From contig VXBP01010393.1 in the NCBI GenBank assembly GCA_013400115.1, forward strand, positions 62,001 to 126,000: 64,000 nucleotides of DNA, given 5' to 3'. This DNA comes from Rhinopomastus cyanomelas (Eukaryota; Chordata; Aves; Bucerotiformes; Rhinopomastidae). A program made the position numbers and the translations under genes. Of this stretch, positions 32,690 to 44,110 are shown in pieces; position 1 is the stretch's first letter, and each line of letters starts with the position of its first letter. The notes below the pieces were generated by a model. The model made no database searches. It had not been told where the DNA came from and saw only the letters and a program-made list of their open reading frames with translations.

Positions 32690-33310
32690 ACCGTGTCCTG
32701 CCCACGGTGTGCAGCCAGGGCTGGGCTTGGCTGTCCCTTCACCACTGATGGCCAAGCCTGGAGCTGGTCCTGACCCTCCATGCTGGTCACAGCCCCCTGA
32801 GCTCTGCCCTCCAGACTGTTCTTGCTGCCCACTGCCAGCACTCCAGAGATGAGGATGTCATGGGAGACGGTGCCCAAGTGCACGGTGCTCAAGTGGAGCA
32901 GGCACCCCCCTCTGGCCTGCCCTCATCTCCCCAGCCCTCCATGCAGTTGCAGGAGCCTCTCAGACTGGCCAGGCAGGGTTTCCCCGTGGTGGATCCATGC
33001 TGATCACTCCCAGCAACCTCCTTTTCCTGCACAGGCTCAGAGACATGGGTCCCATCCCCTCTGCAGGGATGGAGGCGAGACTGCACCAGTATGAACTCCC
33101 CCAGCTCCTCCTTCCAGCGTATTTTGAAGGCCAGAGTGGCCCTGGCTTCTCTCCAGCCCCTGGGCACCCACCCTGTTCTCTGGGACCTTTCAGAAGGTGA
33201 TGGAAGGCACCTTAGCAACATCTGCCAGCTCCCTCGGCACCCATGGGCTCATCCTGCTGGGTCCAATGGGTCTGTTGGTGCATCCCACTCACAGAAGAGC
33301 AGCAGCAGCC
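32690..33310 (-). mobile_element. Decayed CR1 LINE reverse-transcriptase segment
   Basis: The minus-strand translation retains SERSQRTGWVPRGWREARAT and, further on, TVSHDILISG followed by SLEGRAQGAV. These correspond in order to the ERSWRTGEVPEDWRKA and DTVPHDIL...WLDGRIQRVV blocks of the CR1 reverse transcriptase. Frameshifts and stops interrupt it, so it is a dead relic. It ends at roughly 32690 with no 3' terminus seen. Confidence 0.75.
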
Positions 33311-33954
33311 TCAGGGGGTGACCAGCTCCTGGGAACAGCCTCTTCCCTGGGGTGCTTTTAGGGGTGCTTTCCCCCCACGCCATCACCTGGAGGGCTGCTG
33401 TTGCCCCCGGCTGGTTGCCCAGCAGGTGTTTTCTTTGCCCAACCCCCTGCAAGCAGCTTGAGGGGTGTTTTGGTTTTAAACTCCCCATTTTTCCCCAAGT
33501 GCATCCTCCTCGGTGCAGGAGCTCCCATGGCTCCGGGGTTGGACAGACCAGCTCGGGGTGAAAATCTTGGCGCCGAGAGCTCTCTGCTGTGAGAACCAGC
33601 TTGGGCTGGAACCAGCAGAGATCTGGCTCCGTGCGGCTGCAGGCGCAGCGGGAGCTCTGGGTGCCCACCAGCTCCTCACCCACCACCCACCAGTGCTGGG
33701 GTGCAGCCACGGGAGCGCAGCTGCAGGCGCCGCAACCACAGGGACGTGGGATTGCTGGAGAAGGTTTGACGTTCGGGTTCTTGGGATGAACTCACCCGCT
33801 AAACGCTGATCTCTGCACTGAACACTGGGCTCCGCGGGGCTGCCACGGCCCCGAGAAGCCTCCTCCAGCGCCAGGGCAGCCCTGAGTCCTGCTGCTGCCC
33901 AGCCGCTTGCAGCAAAGGGAACTGAGCTCCCTCTGCCCCCCCATCACTCCTAAA

Positions 33955-34028
33955 ACTGGGCACAGGCTCCTCAGACTGGGCACAGAGCTTGCAAACTGGG
34001 CACAGGGCTCCTCAAGCTGGGCACAGGG
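33955..34028 (+). repeat. Tandem repeat, 20-bp unit
   Basis: ACTGGGCACAG(G/A)(G)CT units start at 33955, 33975, 33995 and 34016 (last one GCTGGGCACAG). Confidence 0.75.
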
Positions 34029-34834
34029 CACTCACCTGATCAGGGGCCATTCACTCTGATGCAGATAACGTCCCTCAGGGACTCAGCCTGGGGAGGGATG
34101 GAGGAGGGATGGAGAGCGAGGGATAGTGTTGGGGGGGATGCAGATGGAGGGAAAGACTGGGGTAGGATGTGGCCTTTGGGCTGTTCATTCCCCCTGGTGT
34201 CCCATGGGGCTGGCTCTGGGTCCTGGGGGAGTGAGGGAAGGATCCCGTGGTGTCCCTGGCTCTCTCAGCTGGGTTTGCGGCAGACTCTGGCCTCCCACAG
34301 CTGCGTCTGGCTGCTGCTGGTGCTAACTGGGTCAGGCAGGGTGAGCCGTACCTGTCCGTGTCAGGGGCACCCAAGAGGACAGGGGCTGGGGGATAAAGGG
34401 GTGGCTGCCGGTGCTGGGGGTGCTGCTCTGACGCCTTCCACGGCAGGATCGGCTCTCCAACCCCCCGGCCCTCCTGCCTGCAAAGCCTCCGGCGTCCCTG
34501 CGGCTCCAGCAGCCTTGGGAGCGGGATGTTCCCTGGGGGATCCTCACCCCGGCGCTGCCCGCCCTGGCCCCGTGCGGTCTGTGCGCCCCGACCCCGGCGC
34601 GGTGGAGGTGCCTGGCAGCCCGCGGCGGGATGCGGCAGCCCTGGCCCCCAGCCCCTCCCGCTCTGTCCTTGGGGAAACTCTCCCTCCAGCCGCTCCCGGG
34701 AGCAGGAGGGTTTAGGGGAAAGTCCCCTCCGTCAGACGCAGCCGGTTCGGACTCCCGCGCGGCCCCGGTGGCTCCTGGCTAAGGGAGCTCTCGGCAGAGC
34801 CGGCAGCCTGACGAAGAATCCGGGGGGTGGGGGG

Positions 34835-35130
34835 GCGGTGGGCTTATCATCGGTTCCCTCCCACCGCAAACAACCCCCCTTTGTGTTTAGTGACCTGCGG
34901 GGACGGGGGAAGACCTTGGTGCGGTGGGATGATGCAGGGCTGCAGGGAGGGCGCTGCGGGGCGAGCCCCAGCCAGGGCGAGTCCTGCGGCCGAGAGCGCT
35001 CCCCGGGCTCAGAACGTCGGGGTGATGCTCAGGGGCCGCGAGGGGCGTCGATAACTGGGAGTTACGAGAGCCGGGGGAGGGCGATGGCAGATGCTGTCGA
35101 CAAGCGGCTGCAGAAGATGGTTCGGGTTAA
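34835..35130. promoter_or_regulatory. Candidate enhancer with GATA, RUNX, FOX and bicoid-type sites
   Basis: CTTATCATCGG, then ACCGCAAACAAC (RUNX-like ACCGCA overlapping FOX-like CAAACAA) and TGTGTTTAG within 60 bp. Further on come CGATAACTGG and GGTTAATCACATCC. Motif reading only. Confidence 0.3.
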
Positions 35131-35289
35131 TCACATCCTCGTTGTTCGGGGAGGGGAGTGCTGCAGGGTGCCCGGCTGGCACCGGAGCCGGTGTGCCCCG
35201 CCGTGCGGCCACCTGGCTGCGCTTCGGCAGCCGATGGGCAGCATCGGGCCAGAAATAACCCCCAGAGCTGAGACTCTGCTCTAAGCCCC

Positions 35290-36630
35290 ATCTAAAGGGC
35301 TGCGCGTGGTGCTTTGGGGCCCTTGAGCTGCTCAGGTGGCTGCAGGCGGAGGTGCTCAGTGTGGGCAGGGGGGCGGTGCTGGCAAACGGGCTCAGACAGC
35401 CAACCCCCGAGGGTCTCCTGGGCAGCTCTGCCTTCCTCAGGACAACTGCACCACCCTGCCACGGGTCCTCTGCTCCAGGAGGAGCCGACGCAGCGTGTCG
35501 CTGACGCACCGCAAAAGCAGGTCCCGCTGTTCTGGGCAACTGCCAACCCAGCTCTGGCTCTCTCCTGGCTGGGTGAGGGCAGCTGGGCAGTGACTGGGGT
35601 GCCCAGGCACGGGGGCACTTGGCACCAAGTGGGTGCTGCACCCTCTGCTTGGTGCTGTGCAGCTTGGGTGAGCAAGGAGCACCCTGGGGCTTGTTTGTCC
35701 TGGGCACCAATGGCCAAGTGGGATCCCGGCTGGGCACAGAGATCCTGGGTGGCCCTCTCTGGGGGTGCTGGACTGTCCCATCTCCAGAGCAGGACCTCCT
35801 GTGTCCATGCACCCTGGCTCCCTTCCCCGGGCTCTGCCCTGGTAGCACAAACCAACCAGGTCACATCCCTGCCCAGCAATGGGGGGCTCAGCCCCACCGG
35901 CAGCAGAGCGGGGCTGTGGTGAGGGCTGTGGGAGGAGCAGGCGCGGCTCCGGGTGCCCTTGGCACGGATAATCCCACCTGCCCTGTAAGCAGCTAACGCT
36001 AAGCCGATGCTGGGAGGTGCTGGAGGGCCGGCAGGTGGGCAACTGGTTCAGCAGGTGACACCCCTGTCCTTCGCACAGGCTCCTGTATGGCCTGGGGTGG
36101 CCACAGCAGTGTCTGCTCCCAGGGCCCCCCTCACCAACCCCAGCCATGTCGTGCAGCTCCTCAGGCCATTGCTGTTGGGCACAAGGCTGGTGGCGGGCAC
36201 TGGGCTAGGGGCTAAAATTGGGCTGGTTCCAAATGTGCTGGTAGAGGCACCGGGAGAGGCTACTTCTCCACGACGATGGGTAGCCAGTCGCTCTCAGAGG
36301 TTGGGTTATCAGGTTCTTTGTGAGAGACGGGCTGAGGCGTGTGAGCAGCTACCCTGGCACCAGGCTGTGCCCAGCAGCAGCCCCAGCAGTGCTGGCCTTG
36401 CTGCCCCGGGCTAATCCCGGCAGCCCTGGGGATCAGGGGCCCGGGCACGGCACGGACTGTCCAAGGTGATCCGGCACCTCCTGCACCAGCAGCTGCCGAG
36501 CTCAGTGGGACCCAGCTCAGCTGCTGCCGCCCTTCAGGCTCCCCTGAGCTTCCAACTCACCCCTGGACTGCCAAAGGCTGCTCAGACGTGGGGCTGGGGG
36601 TCGGGTTTAGGGGTGGGCTCTGCAGAGGAG
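35290..36630. other. Intergenic, no gene recognised
   Basis: Open frames on both strands are compositionally GC-driven. No conserved domain, tRNA or repeat was recognised. Confidence 0.35.
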
Positions 36631-36634
36631 GGCT

Positions 36635-36705
36635 GATGGTTGAACTCGATGATCCCAGGGGTCTTCTCCAACTGGGGTGGTTTCACGACTCTCATGTGGC
36701 TGCTC
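36635..36705 (+). mobile_element. Short CR1 3' fragment
   Basis: GGTTGAACTCGATGATCCCA then GGGGTCTTCTCCAACTGGGG, matching the CR1 GTTGGACTTGATGATCCTAG terminus. Confidence 0.7.
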
Positions 36706-36844
36706 CAGCCAGCGCTCGGAGGGGGCTGCTTGGCAGGGCTCTGCTCTGGGGGCACATCCCCGGGCAGGGGGCTGGGGCACTGCTGGTCCCCAGGAGCTGG
36801 CAGAGCTCTGCCCTCCCGTGCCCCTGGCTGCTCATGTCTCGTTA

Positions 36845-36945
36845 AGGATGCTCTCTAGGGTGCTCTCCAGGGATGCTGGGTGCTCCCAGGGGATGCAGGA
36901 TGGTCCCTGGGGTTTATATGGGGTGCTTTCTAGGGGATGTTGGGC
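36845..36945 (+). repeat. Degenerate repeat, GGTGCTCTCCAGGGGATG type
   Basis: Four or five diverged units of about 20-25 bp (GGATGCTCTCTAGGG, TGCTCTCCAGGGATG, TGCTCCCAGGGGATG, TGCTTTCTAGGGGATG). Confidence 0.5.
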
Positions 36946-38111
36946 ATGAGGCTGGGCACAGGCAGCAGAGCCCAGCCGTTGGGCATCGACCAGCTGCACT
37001 GGAGCTGCAGTGCGGGAGCGGTCAGTCCCTTGCAGAGCAGCGAGCGTCAGGCCAGGGTGTGCGGGGCTGTCTGTGGCCGCCCGCCGCTGTAGTTCCAGGG
37101 CAGGTCTCGGGGCTGTCCTGTCTGCTGTGTGGCAATGGCTGTGGGGGCCAGCAGGGACCCCGGGGCTGCGGAGCAGGGGGCCCACACTCAGCTCTACAAC
37201 GCTCGCTGTGGGTGGCAAACTGCTCCTGACAGGCTCCAAAATGCCTACAAGTGGTGTCTGGGCACCGGATCGCTGCTGCACGGGCTCTGTGCAGGGCTCC
37301 CTGCTGCTGCTCTCAGCACTGGCCACCAGCAGCAGAGCTCCTGCCCTGTAACAGCCCCTGGGTGCCCAGTGTTGGAGACTGGCGTCCCCAGTGGAGCAGC
37401 TGGGCCTGGAGGCCATCGTGGAGATGCCCATCGTGGCCAGGGTGGTCACGGGGTGTTCCGACAGCCTCCAAGCACCGTCCCAGCTCTGTGGTGGCCCCAG
37501 CGAGGGGGTGGGCGCAGTGTCACCCTTTGGCTGTGACCACAGGGCTGCTCCCTGTTGCCTGAGAGACACCGGGGCTCCCTGCAGCAGCAAAATGCTCGGT
37601 GGGGAAAGCAGCTCCTGGGAGACAGGGCAGCAGCAACTGAGGGGCTTTGGTGCCCTCAAAGCTGCTCCCAGCAGCTCCCCGCTGCCCAGAAGCAGTTCCC
37701 AGGTGAAGGAGCTGTGCCAGGAGCCTTCTCTGCCGGCTCCAGAGCCAGCGGGAGCTGCTGACATAAACCACCGCATCGCCATCCCCGGCACGGAGGCTCT
37801 GGGAGAACAGCTCAGCAGTTCAAAAGGCTGCTGAAACGCTTTTGCACAGCATGGGAGCAGGCCCTGAGCCTCCCTTTAGACACCCACATCGAAGACTGCA
37901 CAGTGTCTGTGCCCCCAAGGAGCCCGGAGCTGCAGATCCCACCCTGCCCCCCTGCACCTCGCTCCTCCCTCTGCTCAGCCTCAGTGCCTGGGTGCTGGCA
38001 GGGTTGGTGGCACCAACAGTAGCACCAGGGCAGGGACTGTCCTCCTGTGCTGGGCACCAGGGAGGCCCCACCTCAAATCCCAGGGTCACTTCGGGCCCCT
38101 TCCTCATGGAC

Positions 38112-38262
38112 ACAAGGACACTGAGGGGCTGGAGTGGGTCCAGAGAAGGACAACAGGGTCTGGGGAAGGGTCTGGATCACCAACGCTGTGAGGGAACTGG
38201 TCAGGGGATGTTGCACTGGGAGATGGCTGAAGGCTCTGGGATCACCAGCCTCTTGACACTAC
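38112..38262 (+). mobile_element. CR1 LINE coding-region fragment
   Basis: CTGGAGTGGGTCCAGAGAAG, then GGGTCTGGATCACCAACG and GAGGGAACTGG match the LERVQRR...GLEHL...EERLREL segment downstream of the CR1 reverse transcriptase. Truncated at both ends. Confidence 0.7.
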
Positions 38263-38765
38263 TGCCCTCATCTTCCCACTCCCCCAGGCCAAAGGAACCA
38301 GTGGGGCTCAGCCTGGGAGAGGGTCCTGTGTGCTCCAGGGAGCCCCACGGCCAGCGCCGTGCCCCGGCGCAGGCTGCCTCCAGACCGCAGGTTGGTGCCA
38401 CCTTCCCGGCAGCCCCCTTGCCCCATCCCCACCCCTGACCCCACCCCTGTCGCCTCCGGCACCCAGACAGCCCTAACACTCCCCTGCCACCCCTGAGCTC
38501 CATGAGGGTGACGACCCCTCCTCCAGCTAGGGAGCTGACGGGCAGCGCTGAGCCCTGCTTCAGGCTGTCCAAACCCTCGGCAGGGAGGGAGGGGAATCCC
38601 CGCGGGTCGCCTGGACTGTCCCCCAGGCCCGCAGGGCCCTTTCTGGGTGCAAAGGCTCGAGAGCCACACTCCTCCTGCCCGCGCTCCGTGCGGCCGGGCG
38701 CCGCAACGGCTCCTCGCTGGGGCTCTGCTCCGGGCGCCGGCGGCTCTGCAGCCTCCCTGGGCTCC

Positions 38766-38773
38766 ATTTGCAT
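38766..38773. promoter_or_regulatory. Perfect octamer (POU) motif
   Basis: ATTTGCAT, reverse complement of ATGCAAAT, embedded in CATTTGCATTTTTACATAAC, an A/T-rich patch within a CpG-rich segment. Confidence 0.35.
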
Positions 38774-39099
38774 TTTTACATAACCCTGCGAGCTGCCGGG
38801 CAACGGAGGAGGCTGCCTGGGCTCCAGCGCCTTCGCCCAGCCCTCTCCCGCGGGCTCAGCTCCTGCACCCGCAGCCGCTGGCCTGGCGACGCTCAGAAGA
38901 GATGACGGGGCTGGTGGGTTCCCACGGCCACTTGCCTGCGGAACCAGGACGAGATGCTTTCCTGAGCCATGGCAGGAGCTCTGCCCCTGCATGAGCAGAA
39001 CAGACCCACCTCGAGCATCCCCCGTCCTGCCCTGCAGCTGGCACCCACCAAGCCAGGGGTGCTCCCAGCCTCCCTCCTCCTCCAGTCCTAGCAACTGCC

Positions 39100-40140
39100 C
39101 GGGCGGCTGCTCCTCCCTGGTCCCCGTGCTCAGAGCTGCTGGGAGCACTGGGGAGGAGTGTGCGCTGCACCTCTGCGTGCCCAGGTCGGGAGGGTCGCGC
39201 TGCCAAGCCCTGGGCACCGGTGCAGCCAGCGCCGCGCATGCAGAACAAGCCTCCCGTTGTTCCAGGGACCCCGCTTCCGTGTTTGCTCGGGCGCTGCCGG
39301 CTGCTCCTGCTCCGCGTCCGCCCCGTAGGGGGGACTGCGGGCGGCACCTGCGCGACCTGCGGAGCGAAGTCCAGCTGCCTCACCCGGAGCTAGCCCCACC
39401 CGGGCCCTGGTGCCATGAGCTCTGCCACGGGCCCTGCTGGCCCTGGCACACCATGACCTCCGTGGCCCTCTGTGGGGACAAGGTGGCCCCACAGCGTGAG
39501 ATGGATCTGCTGCCTGTCCTGGAAACTGTGGGCAGTGCCAGTGTTCCAGCAGCATGGGGTTAGGTAGCCTTCTGTGAAGGACCCCCCCCGTGCAATGGCA
39601 GCACCCCACAGGCAGTGGGTCCTGCCTGTCCCCACCAGAGCTACTCCCCACCATGAGGGGCTGGGAGGCAGCCCCACAGCCCCAGCCACAGCTGCCCAGC
39701 TCTGCCCATAGTCTGCAGGGCGTTGGAGGGGATGGCAGTGTCTCAATTGCTTCTCTGGGGGTGATTCTGGGCAAGACTGGTCTGGCCAGTGCCAGAGGGC
39801 ACCTTCTGCCACATTCGACCCAGCGCTCACTCCATACAGAAGTGGGGTGTGGGCAAGGGGAGAGCCCTGGGTGAGGAGGGACTCGGCTATGTGGGTGGGG
39901 AGAGTCCTGGAGCTGAACACCCACTCGCAGTTGGGTACACAGGGTGCCAAGGGCAGCGTGTGCTCGGCTTCCCGCTCCCAGCCAGGACTGCTCTGCCCCA
40001 GATCAGCACCAGTCCAGCACCTAATGGGCACCCAGGCCATGACCATTGGGGTGGCCATGGGCACACATCCCAGCGGGCACCTGGGCCAAGCAGCTCCCTT
40101 GGAAATGCCATCACCCTGCCCAAATCCTGCCTGTTCCCTC
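39100..40140. other. Upstream flank of RASGRF1, no gene recognised
   Basis: GC-rich, with CpGs concentrated at 39150-39400. No protein of a known family is encoded on either strand. Confidence 0.3.
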
Positions 40141-40142
40141 CT

Positions 40143-40156
40143 GTTGCCACGGCAAC
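40143..40156. promoter_or_regulatory. RFX X-box-like palindrome
   Basis: GTTGCCACGGCAAC has perfect inverted arms GTTGCC/GGCAAC, the RFX dimer site. It lies about 1 kb upstream of the RASGRF1 CpG island. Confidence 0.45.
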
Positions 40157-40699
40157 CCGTGACCTCACCGCATCCTCACAGCTCTGCCAGCGTGTTCGGG
40201 GGAGACAGAGCTAATGAGCAGGGTTTTCCTGGTGCCCTCCCCATCTGCAGGGGCCTGGGCACGAGTGGGGCTCCGGCCGGGCTCTCTAGGAGCCTCAGGG
40301 ATCCTGTGTGGACCCGCAGGCTCACACGTGCTGTGTGTGGCCATCCCAGTGCTCCCAGCTGGAGGGGGACCTGGCCATATGGGGAGCACCAGGGTTTGCC
40401 TTGCTCTGCACAGGCACCGGCTGCCCAGTTTCTCCAGTTTCACTCTGCTTCCCCAGCACAGCAGGTGCCAGGGTGGGTGGAGTGGGTGCACAGATGAGTT
40501 GTGAGTCCCAGCTGGCTGGGGGTCCAGCTCGGTCTGGGGCTCATAGCCAGCCAGGGCATCTCACAATGGGGTCCTGCTTCCCCCAGGAGCCACCCCAGGC
40601 ACTGAGGGTCCTGCTCCGCCTGGCACTGTGCCCCGTCCCAGCGCCCTCTTGGCCAGAGGGTCCCTGCGGGTCTGGGGGTCTCTCCTGAACGGGTCCATC

Positions 40700-41166
40700 T
40701 GTGCCCGGGGGGCCTGTGTGCCTGGGGGGCCGCTTGTGGCCGAGGGTCCCGCCGTGTGTTGGGGAGGCTTCAGTGCCAGCGCGGGGGTCGGTCCCGCCGT
40801 GTGTGGGGGATGAGGGGTCGGTGCCAGCGCGGGGGTCGGTCCCGCCGTGTGCGGGGCAGTCCGTGCCGGCAGCACCGGGTCCTCCCGTTCCCTGCGGGCT
40901 GCGGCGGGGGCTGGCCGGCCCTGTGTCTGTGGTGGGGGGATCTGGCGGCGCGACCACCCCCGCAGCGCCGGCAGAGCGGCTCGGCTCGGCTCGGCTCGGC
41001 TCGGCTCGGCAGGGCTCGGCTCGGTTCGGCCGGTCTCGGCGCTGCCGGTCCCCGGTGCCGGCGGCGGCATCACATGACCGGCCCCGTGCGCGGCGGCGGC
41101 GGCGTCTCCGGGACGCGGCGCTGCCCGGGCTGGGTGCGGGGCTGGGTGCGGGGGGCGCTGATGCGG
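40700..41166 (+). promoter_or_regulatory. CpG island, probable RASGRF1 promoter
   Basis: Dense CpG sequence leads up to the 68-N gap, and it is the only strong CpG island in the 30 kb before the first visible RASGRF1 exon. It contains CACATGAC and CGGCGGCGGCGG runs. An ATG (41161-41163) stands four bases before the gap. Assignment to RASGRF1 is inference from position. Confidence 0.5.
40978..41030 (+). repeat. (CGGCT)n pentanucleotide array
   Basis: Six to seven perfect GGCTC units followed by variant copies, in the putative RASGRF1 promoter. Confidence 0.85.
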
Positions 41167-41234
41167 NNNNNNNNNNNNNNNNNNNNNNNNNNNNNNNNNN
41201 NNNNNNNNNNNNNNNNNNNNNNNNNNNNNNNNNN
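41167..41234. other. Assembly gap (68 N)
   Basis: The gap lies at the 3' edge of the CpG island. Its true length is unknown. The missing first coding exon of RASGRF1 (start codon plus the first half of PH1) is most simply placed here. The sequence after it is a C-rich low-complexity tract (CCACAACCCACCCCAC type) to about 41330. Confidence 0.95.
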
Positions 41235-43980
41235 CCACAACCCACCCCACGTCCCACCCAACGACTCACTTCACAACCCGCCCCGCAACCCATCCCAAAC
41301 CCACCCCACAACACAACCCCCGCGTGTCCGGGAGCCGGGGTCAGGGTGCTGCTGTGTGGGGCTGCTGCTGGGGGCAGGGGGCGATGCTCCCGGTGCCCAG
41401 TGGGCTGCCAGCGCAGCCCCGGTGCAGCTGAGTTTGTTCAGTGGGGGGCTGGGGGGGCGATGGGGAGGACCCCCACTGTGGGGTTCCCCTACCTAGAACC
41501 GCCTGGGTTTGCCTGACGCAGCCCCCCCGCCTCCCCAGGCCATGTGTCCCCTCCCAGAGTGCCCCATGGCCGCGGCGTGGGCGCTGGGCGCTGGGGGTGG
41601 GGGGAGGGCAGTGCCACCCGCGGGCTGGCACTTGGCTGCAGCACTTGTGCCCAGATGCTGATGCTGCTGACAGCAGAGCTGCTGCGAGGCCCTGGGAGAA
41701 TCGGGGTGACCCCTCTCCCCATCGGTGCCAGCCACAGGGGTGGGCGCCTGTCCCGCGGGCAGGGTGGCACGGAGCAGCTGCCAACCTCTGGGTTGTTTGC
41801 GTCAGGAGTCGGGCAGGGAAGGGGTTGGCACTGGCTGTGGGAGAAGGGCTGGGGGTGCCCCTAGCTCCCCAAATCCAGCTCCGTGAGCGTGTCGAGGGGC
41901 TCCGCTGCGGTCACGGTCCCCCGCCGAGCACGGCCGCAGGACCCAGCGGGTGCCCGTGGCGCAGCCCCTCCCCGGGGCAGCGGGCGGCTCCTCGGGCGCT
42001 GGCAGCCCGGGCTGGGCGCTGGCAGGAGCCACCCGGCATTTTGGGTCCAGCTCTGCAGCTCTTGCATCATTTCTGCCGGAGCCGGCGGCGAGCGCTGCTG
42101 GCAGGCTGCGGGCACGGGCCCGGGGGGACCCCCGGGGGACGCCTGCCGGGAGACGAACCCCGGAATCACCTCTGGCTCAGCAGGACACCCTCAGCACCCC
42201 AAAACGTCCGTCGTGGCCGTGCAGCCCCGGCGCCCCAGCAGGAATATTCCCCCCTTCCGAGCGAAATACCCCGGTTTGTTCTGCAAGTCCGTCCATCCGC
42301 AGGGTCTGTGTCTGCAGGGGGGTCCCAGCGCTCCCCAGCTCCGGAGCTGGGATGGACGCTGTGTGTTCCCAGTTCTGCTTGAACTGAGCCTGTTCTCGGG
42401 GTCTGGGTCCCGGCTGCTCCCCGGGTCTGAATCCCAACTCCCTCTGGTTCTGACTCCTCACGCTCAGAAGGAGGGAATTTCCCCGCCACGCAGGGGGTCT
42501 GTCGCGGCCCCTTCCCCGGTCCGAGCGCACCTCTGGGGGGGTGTGAGTGAGGGGTGCTGCGCCCTGCGATCCCTGGCCGCGGTGCCCGGGGCTGGCGCCC
42601 AGCTCGTGGTTGATGCCATTCGCTGGGACCAGCGTGACTGGGAGCACTGGAGCGGCCGAGCGGCCGCGGCTCTGCGAGCGGGGCGCAGGCGAGGGGTCCG
42701 CGGCGGAGTGTTCCCGGGGCAGCCCTGCAGCGGGGCCAGTGCAGGTCTCCGGGAGGAGACTGTCCCGATCCTCCAGAGCGGCTGAAGGGTCTCCTCGCAG
42801 CTCACCGTGCCTGGCCCACTCCGGCGGCGCCGGCTCTTCCCTCGCGAGGGGGGTGCCGAGGAAATTTCTCGCACCGCCCGTGGTTCCCGTGGGGTGTTTG
42901 CTGAGGGGCTGAGTGTGCCCGGGGCTGTGGGGACGGCGATCCCCACACATCGCAGCTCCGTGGCTGGAGGCAGCCCCGAAGGGTTTCAGGTCCTTCCCGG
43001 AGGGGCAGTTTTGTGAGGTGGGACTTCCAGCCCCCCCAGATCTTCATGGCTCCTGCTGCCCTGCGGCCGGCAGCGCCGTCTGCTCTTGGTGCCCTGCGAG
43101 AGCGGGAACAGAGTTACTGCGACTCCAAAACACCGCAGGGGGCTTTGGCCACCGCTGGGAGCTTTAGGGCTTTGTTGTTTTCCCACGAGTGAGTTTTGAT
43201 CCAACCCGGTTGGATTTGGAAGACGCTCTGGTGCCGGGTGGGTCAGGCTGTGTCCTGACTGTGGGGTCCCTGCTGCCCGTGAGTGGGGTGGTGGGAGTTC
43301 TGCCTGGGTTTGCTCTGTGGATCCAGCCCTGAGTGGGGTTTGTGGAGCTGGACCCTGGTGCCATGAGCTCCCAGTAACCCGCAGCCCCGTGTGTCTCTGC
43401 CCAGAGCCAGCACAGTGCTGGGTCAGGGGGTGGCACTGTGCAAAGCCCTGGATGTGGAACTGGGGAGCCCTTTCCCCAGGGGCTCTGAGGGACCCATAGT
43501 CCATGGCTGGTCCTGTTTCCCATTCCCGGAGTGCTGGGCACCCTTGGGGTCCCATTGCTGGCCGTTGCGGCAGGGTGCTCGGGGCAGGGTGCCGTGGCAT
43601 GAGGGGCTACAGGGTGGGTGGGTGCACGTGGGGTGGGAGAAGAAATTGGATCCCAGCAGCTTGTTGGGGAAGGGGGTTTGTTCCACCTCACAGGCACCCT
43701 GGGCAGCTTCGCACCTCGCTTTGTGCTTCCTGAGGTCGGGAGGAGTCTGTGATCCCTCCCACCCAGGGCAGCTTTGGGGCAGCCCGGCCCCAGGGGGCTG
43801 TGGCATGGGGTGGGCACTGCCAGTGGGGACGGTGTCCGGGGATGGCAGAGGAGCAGCTCTAACCACCTGCCCATCCTAGACCCCAGCACTGGTGTCCAAC
43901 ACCTTCCCGGGCTTTTCCAGGTCTGGAGTTGAGTTTAGCTTCCAGGTCTCAGGTACCCGAGCTTCCCCTTCCAAAGTGCA

Positions 43981-44110
43981 GTGGGAATCCCATTGGAGAA
44001 GCTGTTGGTCATGAGAATCCCACTGGAGAAGCTGTTGGTTGTGGGAATCCTGTTGGAGAAGCTGTTGGTCATGAGAATCCCATTGCAGAAGCTGTTGGTT
44101 GTGGGAATCC
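43981..44110 (+). repeat. 30-bp tandem repeat arranged as 60-bp dimers
   Basis: Four full 30-bp units start at 43981, 44011, 44041 and 44071. Units 1 and 3 begin GTGGGAATCC and units 2 and 4 begin ATGAGAATCC; all end GAGAAGCTGTTGGT(C/T) or a one-base variant. A fifth unit breaks down at 44111. The period is a multiple of three, so frames stay open on both strands. Confidence 0.95.

Noticed and set aside
39788..39803. CTCF-like GTGCCAGAGGGCAC
   Set aside because: The 3' half fits, but three of the first positions of the core disagree; too weak without binding data.
41883..42785. 300-codon plus-strand frame in RASGRF1 intron 1
   Set aside because: No homology recognised and a comparable open frame exists antisense at 42177-42950.
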